Below are positions 40,016 to 48,662 of a stretch of 48,662 nucleotides of DNA, piece by piece. Every line of letters starts with the position of its first letter. Positions within the stretch are counted from its first letter, which is position 1. The notes under the pieces were generated by a model. It was not told where the DNA came from. It worked only from the letters and a program-made list of their open reading frames with translations, and did not search any database. Position numbers and translations under genes: made by a program. The stretch comes from Syntrophorhabdaceae bacterium PtaU1.Bin034 (GTDB lineage: Bacteria; Desulfobacterota_G; Syntrophorhabdia; Syntrophorhabdales; WCHB1-27): positions 1 through 48,662 of the forward strand of contig MVRP01000013.1 of the NCBI GenBank assembly GCA_002067405.1. The letters are read 5' to 3'.

Positions 40016-42093
40016 AACCTTTTCTGCTTGAAATAGGCACCGAAGAGCTCCCCGCACGCTTTATCAAGCCTGCAAAGGAAGGGCTTCTAAGGCTCCTGAA
40101 GGAAGGGCTGGAAGGCCTGCGCATCGGTCACGGCGAGATAAAGATATACGGCACACCACGAAGGATAGCGGTCATTGTCGACGGCATGGAAGAAAAGCAA
40201 CAGGAGACGGTGACGGTAAAATTCGGGCCCCCTGCGGCCCGAGCGTATGATGCTGAAGGAAAACCGCTTCCTGCTGCCACCGGCTTCGCGAAATCTCAGG
40301 GGGTCGATGTAGCCGAGTTAAAGATCCGCAAGAAAGAATCGGCCGAGCTGATCTGCGTGGAAAAGGTCGAAACAGGCAAGCCAGCGGCCGAAGTCCTTGC
40401 CGGTCTTCTTCCCGATGTCATCACCCGTATCCCCTTCCAAAAGAAAATGCGGTGGGGACAGGGCAATTTCGAGTTCGGAAGGCCTGTCCATTGGGTAGTG
40501 GCACTTCTCGGTGAGGACGTCATCCGTTTTAACGTGGCCGGAATAACAAGCGGAAATACCTCAAAGGGCCATCGGTTCCTTTCGAAAGGCGAAATGACCA
40601 TCACGGATGTCGGCCGGTATATCGAAGATATGAGGGCGAACCACATCATCGTAGACGAAGAAGAGCGTATGGCGATGATGCTGAACGACATACGGACAAT
40701 AGAAGCCAAGACCGGCGCAAAGGCAGTGACCGACGAAGACCTGATGGAGGAGATCCGATATATTACCGAGTATCCCTATGGCTTGATGGGGCGGTTCGAA
40801 GAGGAGTACCTGGACCTCCCGAGGGCCGTGCTGGTGAATGTGATGAAAGGCCACCAGCGTTATATCCCGCTGGAGGAGAAAGACGGCTCGCTCCTCGCAG
40901 GCTTCATCTTCTTCGCAAATACCGTTCCGGTCACGCCGGACGAAGTCATCAGGGGCAATGAAAAGGTGCTGAGGGCACGTCTTGCCGACGCACAGTTCTT
41001 CTTTGAAGAGGACAAAAAGATAAAGCTGGACACGCTTTATGAAAAACTCGAAGCGGTCATGTTTCACAAACGCTTGGGGAACCTCAAGGATAAAGTAGAA
41101 AGGGTGCGCCGCATAGGGCTGTACCTCTCCTCGGCGCTGGACCTGCCCCTTGGCCGCAAGGTAGAGAGGGCAGCCAAGGTGATCAAGGCGGACCTTCTCA
41201 CCCATATGGTTGGTGAATTCCCGGAACTACAAGGATCGATGGGAAGGATTTATGCCGAGTACCAGGGTGAGGATAGGGAAGTCGCCCTATCGATCGAGGA
41301 GCACTATTACCCGATCGGCACCGATGCGACGCTTCCGGAAACGGACCTTGGCTCTCTTATGGCCCTTACCGACAAGATGGACTCTCTCATATCATTCTTT
41401 TCGGTCGGCATCACCCCTACGGGCAACCTCGACCCTTTCGCCCTTCGCAGACAGGCTATCGGCAGCATCAGGATCATAATTCACAAGGGTTATCATATAC
41501 CCCTTCCGCAGCTTTTCGAGTCAGGTTATGAGGCATTGGGCGCGATTGCGGGCAAGGTGCCGTTCGAGACCCTCAGGGGGACGCTCTCCGACTTCATCGC
41601 CACCAGATTCAAGTTCCTCATGATGGAGGAAGGACACAACCAGGAGTTTGTGAACAGCATCCTGCCTTACGTCATCATCGATATTTACGACGGATTCATG
41701 AGGCTGAGGGCGCTTGAGACGCAGAAATCGATCGAAGATTTTCGTCGGCTCATGGTCGGTTTTAAGCGGGTCTACAATATCACCAAGACGATCAGCGACG
41801 AGGGGACAATCGACCCATCCCTGTTCGAGCACAAAGAGGAGCAGGACCTGTACGATCTTCTCGAAGCGAAGAAAGGCGACTTCCACGGGGAAATGCAGAC
41901 GCGGCGATACGAAGATGCGATCAACGTTCTGGTTGGGTTCAAGGAAACCATAGACCGCTATTTTGACAGGGTTTTTGTCATGGTCAGTGACGAGAAGGTG
42001 AAGGCGAACCGGCTTGCCCTTCTTGCAAAAATCAAAGACATGTTCTTGAAATACGGCGATTTTTCAAAGATCAGGGTAGAGGAACTACAGTGA
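40012..42093 (+). CDS. glyS: Glycine-tRNA ligase beta subunit
   Basis: Beta subunit of glycyl-tRNA synthetase, which holds the tRNA-binding and anticodon-binding parts. 693 aa, beginning [17 protein letters not shown], with [30 protein letters not shown], the HD-like region [18 protein letters not shown], and a C-terminal DALR-type domain (about 590-690). ATG 40012 is chosen due to ATGA overlap with glyQ. Confidence 0.96.
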   Translation: MKPFLLEIGTEELPARFIKPAKEGLLRLLKEGLEGLRIGHGEIKIYGTPRRIAVIVDGMEEKQQETVTVKFGPPAARAYDAEGKPLPAATGFAKSQGVDVAELKIRKKESAELICVEKVETGKPAAEVLAGLLPDVITRIPFQKKMRWGQGNFEFGRPVHWVVALLGEDVIRFNVAGITSGNTSKGHRFLSKGEMTITDVGRYIEDMRANHIIVDEEERMAMMLNDIRTIEAKTGAKAVTDEDLMEEIRYITEYPYGLMGRFEEEYLDLPRAVLVNVMKGHQRYIPLEEKDGSLLAGFIFFANTVPVTPDEVIRGNEKVLRARLADAQFFFEEDKKIKLDTLYEKLEAVMFHKRLGNLKDKVERVRRIGLYLSSALDLPLGRKVERAAKVIKADLLTHMVGEFPELQGSMGRIYAEYQGEDREVALSIEEHYYPIGTDATLPETDLGSLMALTDKMDSLISFFSVGITPTGNLDPFALRRQAIGSIRIIIHKGYHIPLPQLFESGYEALGAIAGKVPFETLRGTLSDFIATRFKFLMMEEGHNQEFVNSILPYVIIDIYDGFMRLRALETQKSIEDFRRLMVGFKRVYNITKTISDEGTIDPSLFEHKEEQDLYDLLEAKKGDFHGEMQTRRYEDAINVLVGFKETIDRYFDRVFVMVSDEKVKANRLALLAKIKDMFLKYGDFSKIRVEELQ

Positions 42094-42116
42094 AGGCAAC
42101 TGACGATGGCTGACTG

Positions 42117-42169
42117 GTTGAGTGAGTTTTAAATAGCCCGCGTTATCTTTTCTGCTCAACTCACTCGAC
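42117..42169. terminator. Inverted repeat after glyS
   Basis: GTTGAGTGAGTT (42117-42128) pairs with AACTCACTCGAC (42158-42169), 12 bp with one G-T wobble, around a 29-nt loop. There is no U-tract, so its role is uncertain. The same 12-mer GAGTGAGTTGAG recurs at 15581-15592. Confidence 0.45.
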
Positions 42170-42218
42170 TTATCATAACTCATTTTTTGAAATCTCATTG
42201 TTCTTACAGGAGGAGGTC

Positions 42219-44978
<2,760 letters not shown>

Positions 44979-44987
44979 GCAAAATAT

Positions 44988-45020
44988 CGTGAGGGGCAAG
45001 GTCACGCCTCACCCCTCACG
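44988..45020. repeat. GTGAGG/CCTCAC hairpin, copy 2
   Basis: CGTGAGGGG (44988-44996) and CCCCTCACG (45012-45020) form a perfect 9-bp stem just after ppdK. Its loop contains CACGCCTCAC. It has no U-tract; it may stabilise the ppdK transcript end or be a short dispersed repeat related to 34034-34058. Confidence 0.55.
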
Positions 45021-45043
45021 CGCTTAAGCATCGCACGGTCTTT

Positions 45044-45595
45044 ATGAAGCTCCTACTCCATATCTGTTGCGCCCCCTGCACCATCTACCCATTAAAGGTG
45101 CTGCGGGGTGAAGGTAATGAGGTAAAAGTCTTTTTTTACAACCCTAACATCCACCCCTATACGGAATTCCAGAGGCGACGGGAGGCCGTTTTAGCCTTTG
45201 CGGGTCTCTCGCTTGTGCCATTGGAAATAGACGAAACGTACGACCTGAACACGTTCCTCAACGCCAGCCTCCCCCTTGGGAAGGATCGTTGCCTTGCCTG
45301 CTACCGCCTGCGCCTCGAACGAACGTTTGAAAAAGCAGTTGAAAAGCACGTTGACGCAGTGACTACCAGCCTTCTCTACAGCAAATATCAGCGGCATGAC
45401 GCAATCAAGGTGATTGGGGAAGAACTGTCCACAAAATATAAGATGCCTTTCCTTTATAAAGACTTCCGGGAGGGCTGGAAGGAAGGGCAGGACGAATCAC
45501 GGAGACTTGGCATCTATCGCCAGAAATACTGTGGCTGCATTTTTAGCGAGTATGAACGGTTCGGGGAAAAGGCGAAGGGGATGAAGCAACCGTGA
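45044..45595 (+). CDS. queH: Epoxyqueuosine reductase QueH family protein
   Basis: Cobalamin-independent enzyme of the last step of queuosine tRNA modification (family knowledge). 183 aa: CCAPC (C8, C9, C12) at the start, the N-type-ATPase-like FYNPNIHPYTEFQRR, CLACYRLRLE (C83, C86), TSLLYSKYQRHD and a final CGC with IFSEYERF. No strong ribosome site before ATG 45044. It overlaps the DUF2905 gene by 1-4 nt. Confidence 0.9.
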   Translation: MKLLLHICCAPCTIYPLKVLRGEGNEVKVFFYNPNIHPYTEFQRRREAVLAFAGLSLVPLEIDETYDLNTFLNASLPLGKDRCLACYRLRLERTFEKAVEKHVDAVTTSLLYSKYQRHDAIKVIGEELSTKYKMPFLYKDFREGWKEGQDESRRLGIYRQKYCGCIFSEYERFGEKAKGMKQP

Positions 45596-45807
45596 TGCCG
45601 GCACTCGGAAAAATGCTGATCGTCCTGGGCATCGTTATTATCCTCATCGGCCTGGGCTTTCTTTACGCGCACAAAATTCCCTACCTCGGCCGTCTTCCGG
45701 GCGACATCTACATAAAGAGAGACAACTTTACTTTTTATTTTCCCCTTGCCACAAGCATCGTTATCAGCATCATCCTGAGTCTCATATTCTGGATTTTTAG
45801 GAAATAG
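45595..45807 (+). CDS. DUF2905 family small membrane protein
   Basis: 70 aa with two transmembrane segments (about 8-27 and 50-68) joined by HKIPYLGRLPGDIYIKRDNF, the conserved loop of DUF2905. Function unknown. ATG 45595 or the preceding GTG 45592 may be the start. It overlaps queH and is followed by a terminator. Confidence 0.85.
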   Translation: MPALGKMLIVLGIVIILIGLGFLYAHKIPYLGRLPGDIYIKRDNFTFYFPLATSIVISIILSLIFWIFRK

Positions 45808-45848
45808 CGGCTGATCAGAGCTGGCCCTTCTGGAGAGAAAAACAGCGA

Positions 45849-45879
45849 TACCCTTCTTGTGCTGAAGGGTACCCCTTTT
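45849..45879 (+). terminator. Terminator after the DUF2905 gene
   Basis: TACCCTTC (45849-45856) and GAAGGGTA (45864-45871) form an 8-bp stem with a 7-nt loop, followed by CCCCTTTT. Confidence 0.6.
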
Positions 45880-45960
45880 GATTCGGTACAGAAGTCTTTC
45901 AGGAAGCCCTGACAAGGCGTATAGGTTTGAAATATCTCGCCAGTTTTCCCTTCATAGACT

Positions 45961-46005
45961 CTTTTTTGGGGCAGAAGAGAGGACTTATCTGCCCCCTCAA
46001 AAAAG
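45961..46005. terminator. Hairpin after atpE
   Basis: GGGGCAGA (45968-45975) and TCTGCCCC (45988-45995) form the core stem; flanking CTTTTTT (45961-45967) and AAAAAAG (45999-46005) can extend it with a 3-nt bulge. It lies just after the atpE stop on the minus strand and between convergent operons. The exact termination direction is not certain. Confidence 0.5.
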
Positions 46006-46009
46006 TAAT

Positions 46010-46339
46010 CTAGAGCTTGAAGAACAAAAGCAGCGAGACAACGAGAGAATAGATTACCAGTGACTCGATCATGGCAAGACCGATAATCATAGGCGTGATA
46101 ATCTTTCCCGAAGCTCCGGGATTCCTGCCGATACCTTCCAATGCTGATGCCACGGCGCGGCCCTGACCGAGCGCTCCACCGAGAGCGGCAATGCCTAGCC
46201 CTATGCCCGCAGCAAGTGCGATCATCGACTTGGTCTGTGCATCCAGGCCTACTGCCGCGCCTTCTGCTGCCATAGCAACACTATAGGACAGACCGACGAA
46301 GATTCCAAGAAGCAGAAAAACAACCAAACATTTTTTCAT
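46010..46339 (-). CDS. atpE: ATP synthase F0 subunit c
   Basis: Rotor-ring subunit, 109 aa: an N-terminal signal-like extension (residues 1-24, ending AMA), then two transmembrane helices with the polar loop ALEGIGRNPGASGKI. Ion-carrying Glu is E92 in AMIESLVIY. Q59 (GALGQG), E92, S93 and Y97 stand at the spacing (Q to E of 33 residues) known for Na+-binding c rings such as that of Ilyobacter. It is the last gene of the atpZ-atpI-atpB-atpE operon. GGAAGGGGGTGA precedes its ATG. Confidence 0.94.
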   Translation of the reverse strand: MKKCLVVFLLLGIFVGLSYSVAMAAEGAAVGLDAQTKSMIALAAGIGLGIAALGGALGQGRAVASALEGIGRNPGASGKIITPMIIGLAMIESLVIYSLVVSLLLFFKL

Positions 46340-46365
46340 CTGATGTCACCCCCTTCCAATTGAAA

Positions 46366-47064
46366 TTAATGTTCCTCGTGGGAAATGGCCCCCGAAAAAT
46401 AAGCCATTGACAAAAGGACAAATACGAACGCCTGCACAAAGGCGACAAACGTACCAAGAACCATACCAAGGAGCGGCACGAACAGGGGAATAAGCATGAA
46501 AAATATCCCCGTCACGAGGTGGTCGCCCATGATATTTCCAAAAAGTCTCAGTCCCAGAGAAAGGGGACGGGAAAGATGCCCGATCACTTCTATGGGAATC
46601 ATGATGGGCGCAAGCCACCAGATCGGGCCCATGAACTGCTTCACATATTTGAAACCGTGTTCCCGAATCCCATAGAAATGGGTCATGAAAAACACGGTAA
46701 GCGAACAGGCAAACGTGGTATTCACATTATCCGTAGCCGGAAGAAAACCAGGCACAAGACCTGACAGATTGTTGAAAAGGATAAAAAGGGCCAGCGTCCC
46801 GATGATGAGCATAAACTCCTTGCCCCGCGGCCCCATCGTGCTCTCTACGAGACCGGAGATCGCCTCAACAATCAACTCAAGCACGTTCCTGAAATTAAAT
46901 TTGTCAGAGGGAACGACGTCATCCTCCGTTTTCTTCAACTGGCTATAGCCGGCTATAACAATTAAAAGGAGTATAGCCGAGACAATAATGCCGTTCGACA
47001 CATGCGGCGGCAGCGTTGACAAGCCGGGTATCAGCGAAGCCCAAGTGAATTGATCATGCTCCAT
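46366..47064 (-). CDS. atpB: ATP synthase F0 subunit a
   Basis: Stator channel subunit, 232 aa with about five or six membrane helices. The essential Arg lies in PLSLGLRLFGNIMGD; GNLSGLVP-like NNLSGLVPGF and HLSRPLSL blocks are typical. It overlaps the atpI end by 11 nt. Subunit b and all F1 genes are missing from this window. Confidence 0.94.
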   Translation of the reverse strand: MEHDQFTWASLIPGLSTLPPHVSNGIIVSAILLLIVIAGYSQLKKTEDDVVPSDKFNFRNVLELIVEAISGLVESTMGPRGKEFMLIIGTLALFILFNNLSGLVPGFLPATDNVNTTFACSLTVFFMTHFYGIREHGFKYVKQFMGPIWWLAPIMIPIEVIGHLSRPLSLGLRLFGNIMGDHLVTGIFFMLIPLFVPLLGMVLGTFVAFVQAFVFVLLSMAYFSGAISHEEH

Positions 47065-47446
47065 CTTGTTTCCTCCTTACTTCCGCTGGGTAAAATACAC
47101 TGACGACCTGATTGATGATTATGGAAACAAAAACCGTCGACAAACCCATGACGAAAAATGAAATATTTATGTCCCCCCAAAGGACAATCACCACAATGAG
47201 AGCGATAACGCCAAAAAATTTGAGAGGCAGTTTGATAAGCAGTTCTTTCTTGCTGATTGTCGATCTGGTGAAAAACCCTTCCAGAATCTTTCTTAGAAGA
47301 CGAAAATTAAGCGTCATTATGGAGCTTGCAACCGCGAAGCTGAAGAGATATTTGTAATCCCGCATAATAGCGATGGAGGCGACAGAACCGAGCACGAGGA
47401 TGATAACGTTTATTTTTTCGATATCATTTATCGTCGCGTCTCTCAT
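47054..47446 (-). CDS. atpI: ATP synthase protein I (AtpI-like)
   Basis: 130-aa membrane protein with four hydrophobic segments (about 12-27, 32-50, 74-91, 95-118). It is the atpI-type gene that precedes atpB in many operons; members help c-ring assembly or carry Mg2+/Ca2+ (family knowledge). Weakly conserved, so the call rests mostly on position and topology. Overlaps atpZ by 23 nt and atpB by 11 nt. Confidence 0.75.
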   Translation of the reverse strand: MRDATINDIEKINVIILVLGSVASIAIMRDYKYLFSFAVASSIMTLNFRLLRKILEGFFTRSTISKKELLIKLPLKFFGVIALIVVIVLWGDINISFFVMGLSTVFVSIIINQVVSVFYPAEVRRKQDGA

Positions 47447-47666
47447 CTTCCTTTTCCATTGTCTTCCACAGGTTATAAACCCTCTTCATTCCGGCAATAA
47501 GACCAAAGACCATAAATATGATCGTGAGGATCGGCGATGTTTTGAAATAGCGGTCAAGATAGTAGCCAATGCCAAGCCCTATTGCCAGCGCGACACCCAT
47601 TTCAATGCCGAGTGTCCCGTACGTCAGGAATGAACCAAGTATCTCTTTTTTATCGTTTGCTGCCAT
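47424..47666 (-). CDS. atpZ: AtpZ-like ATP synthase accessory protein
   Basis: 80-aa protein with two membrane helices, and the glycine-rich pattern GVALAIGLGIGYYLDRYFKTSP typical of the AtpZ/ATPase_gene1 family. ATG 47666 is chosen with GGGGTG upstream. It heads the F0 operon. Confidence 0.82.
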   Translation of the reverse strand: MAANDKKEILGSFLTYGTLGIEMGVALAIGLGIGYYLDRYFKTSPILTIIFMVFGLIAGMKRVYNLWKTMEKEDERRDDK

Positions 47667-47682
47667 AGCAAACACCCCTTTT

Positions 47683-47711
47683 TTTTAACATGCGGCAACT
47701 CCAATAGTCAA
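47683..47711 (-). promoter_or_regulatory. Possible promoter of the F0 operon
   Basis: Minus strand TTGACT (47706-47711), 17 bp, TTAAAA (47683-47688), close to the atpZ start. Confidence 0.35.
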
Positions 47712-47947
47712 TTCATTTTCACGCCCTTTTCATCTTTTTGTTCTTTTTTTCACTTTTTCGAAATTCCGTTCTTCACCTGGCTGTCGCTCAAAGGACGGGA
47801 GGGCCGTCGCTGGCTTCGCCTTTAACCCCTCGTCCTTGTTCCCCTCTCTTCACAGGTTATGACAGAGGAGATAGCATGTAAACATGAGAGAGGTACAAGA
47901 GCGTGCAGGTCCGGCAGTCACGAAGAGGAAACGGACGGAAGAAACGT

Positions 47948-47976
47948 TTGAACTTTGGAAGGTGTTATGCTATATA
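47948..47976 (+). promoter_or_regulatory. Promoter of tRNA-Lys
   Basis: TTGAAC (47948-47953), 17 bp, TATATA (47971-47976), 15 bp before the tRNA 5' end. Confidence 0.6.
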
Positions 47977-47991
47977 AATAAACTCAACTAT

Positions 47992-48065
47992 GGGCCGCTA
48001 GCTCAGTCCGGTAGAGCAGCTGACTCTTAATCAGGAGGTCCAAGGTTCGAATCCTTGGCGGCCCA
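47992..48065 (+). tRNA. tRNA-Lys (CTT)
   Basis: Cloverleaf: acceptor GGGCCGC pairs with GCGGCCC, D arm TAGCTCAGTCCGGTAGAGC, anticodon loop CTCTTAA with anticodon CTT, T arm AGGTTCGAATCCTT, discriminator A; 3' CCA not encoded. It is followed by a different sequence style, suggesting an island edge. Confidence 0.95.
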
Positions 48066-48091
48066 CTTACCTTTTCGAGCCTTCAGATTTT

Positions 48092-48113
48092 TTTGTTAGA
48101 CCATTTGTTAGAC
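48092..48113 (+). repeat. Short tandem direct repeat next to tRNA-Lys
   Basis: TTTGTTAGAC occurs at 48092-48101 and 48104-48113, 27 bp after the tRNA. Short direct repeats like these can be recombinase arm-type sites near an attachment site, though no integrase is visible. Confidence 0.4.
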
Positions 48114-48186
48114 TAGTACAATTCCTGCCTAAAAGTCACCTTCCCCCAAAAAAACACGTAAATCCTAAAACCGTGGGAGGTGAAGA

Positions 48187-48327
48187 ATGCACCAAAAAAC
48201 TGGCACAGAACAAATCGCAGATTCGAGAATCTACGAACAGATTGCACAAGAATATGGTGTCGCGACGGTTGCTGTGGCGCGGATCAAACAAAGAAGATCA
48301 TGGGTGGGGGGGGTGGAGTATGCCTAA
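48187..48327 (+). CDS. Small helix-turn-helix protein
   Basis: 46-aa ORF starting ATG 48187, with GGGAGG a few nt upstream. Residues 20-38 (IAQEYGVATVAVARIKQRR) match a helix-turn-helix pattern like that in phage and homing-endonuclease DNA-binding parts. It ends TAA 48325-48327, overlapping the start of the next ORF in another frame. Eight G in a row (48306-48313) lie near its end, so it could be a frameshifted or truncated fragment. Function unknown. Confidence 0.45.
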   Translation: MHQKTGTEQIADSRIYEQIAQEYGVATVAVARIKQRRSWVGGVEYA

Positions 48328-48662
48328 ATCAGGTACGAAAGAATGGGCAGAGCATAATCTCAATATTTTCACAGGGTGCAGTCATGACTGTCGTTACTGT
48401 TACGCACGCGCTGATGCTCTGAGATTTAAGAGAATTAGCGACCCTCAGCAATGGCGGCAGATGGTCCTAAACGAAAAGGTGCTCAATAAGAAGCCTCACA
48501 AGATGTCAGGTAAAATTCTTTTTCCGAGCACTCACGACCTTCTTCCGGAGCACCTTGATATCTTCCGGCCGTACCTTCGTAGTTGGCTGGAGGTCGGCAA
48601 TGAAATCCTGATCGTCACGATATTACTAGCTATCATGTTATTCTATGTGATGACTGGCCTGT
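48320..48662 (+). CDS. Radical SAM/SplB-like protein (partial, possibly interrupted)
   Basis: Runs from ATG 48320 to the window edge without a stop; 5' part only. Starts PKSGTKEWAEHNLNIFTGC, with the radical-SAM cysteines C-X3-C-X2-C in GCSHDCRYCYARA, and later KILFPSTHDLLPEHL. This resembles the SplB/DNA-repair photolyase-like radical-SAM group found in phages and islands. From about 48617 the translation (ILLAIMLFYVMTGL) no longer looks like the expected KP-containing motif that follows IV in relatives, so an insertion or frameshift may begin there. Nearby GGAG gives a possible ribosome site. The true product cannot be seen. Confidence 0.6.
   Translation, partial: MPKSGTKEWAEHNLNIFTGCSHDCRYCYARADALRFKRISDPQQWRQMVLNEKVLNKKPHKMSGKILFPSTHDLLPEHLDIFRPYLRSWLEVGNEILIVTILLAIMLFYVMTGL

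Larger units (their letters stand above)
47667..47991. other. Intergenic region between the atp operon and tRNA-Lys
   Basis: 325 bp without a gene. It carries a possible atp promoter on the minus strand (TTGACT at 47706-47711, 17 bp, TTAAAA at 47683-47688) and the tRNA-Lys promoter on the plus strand. The stretch between them (47720-47940) shows nothing recognisable. Confidence 0.5.

Overview
The window looks like chromosomal DNA from an anaerobic, LPS-bearing Gram-negative bacterium, most likely of the Deltaproteobacteria/Desulfobacterota. Support comes from the lpt and kds genes and LolA (outer membrane), an aldehyde:ferredoxin oxidoreductase, pyruvate phosphate dikinase, CooC and several radical-SAM proteins (anaerobic life), the order kds-lpt-rpoN-hpf-ptsN-hprK-rapZ, and an F0 operon with atpZ and atpI standing apart from F1. 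A syntroph or fermenter is plausible but this is inference; no 16S rRNA or other species marker is present.

Layout. 1-2.8 kb: a three-PAS histidine kinase behind a perfect sigma-70 promoter, then tRNA-Phe. 3-6.3 kb: an HtrA protease converging on a TRAP permease pair (dctQM) that has no binding protein beside it. 6.6-12.4 kb (+): mobA-rimI-pyrK-pyrD-recJ, tightly overlapped, then a PflX-like radical-SAM protein and an adenosine-specific kinase. 12.5-15.5 kb (-): a YbeD-like protein and a module of AOR, an unrecognised 204-residue protein and a MoaD/ThiS-like sulfur carrier. A 123-bp imperfect palindrome separates this module from the next operon.

15.8-33.8 kb (-) is one long run of genes: aminotransferase, hom, apgM, pyrG, kdsA, kdsD, a fused lptC-lptA, lptB and rpoN; then a hairpin and a new promoter; then hpf, ptsN, hprK, rapZ, an EIIA of the mannose family, HPr, EI, metK and ahcY. 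The PTS proteins form a phosphorelay with an HPr kinase but no sugar permease here, so their role looks regulatory. The nine genes hpf-ahcY probably share a transcript.

34.1-45.8 kb (+): cooC, plsC, ftsK, lolA, recO, glyQ, glyS, ppdK, queH and a DUF2905 protein, again with many overlaps. 46.0-47.7 kb (-): atpZ-atpI-atpB-atpE, membrane part of the ATP synthase only, whose c subunit carries residues resembling the Na+ site of Na+-ATP synthases. 48.0 kb to the end: tRNA-Lys(CUU) followed by what looks like the edge of a mobile island (short direct repeats, a tiny helix-turn-helix ORF and a radical-SAM/SplB-like gene that seems to be interrupted near the window edge).

The most interesting items are the AOR/204-aa/MoaD module, the cysteine cluster in the kinase ATPase domain, the LptC-LptA fusion with kdsC missing, the Na+-like c subunit, the permease-less PTS operon, the palindromic intergenic elements and the tRNA-Lys island edge. 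All functional names rest on reading motifs and remembered family features; no database search was run.
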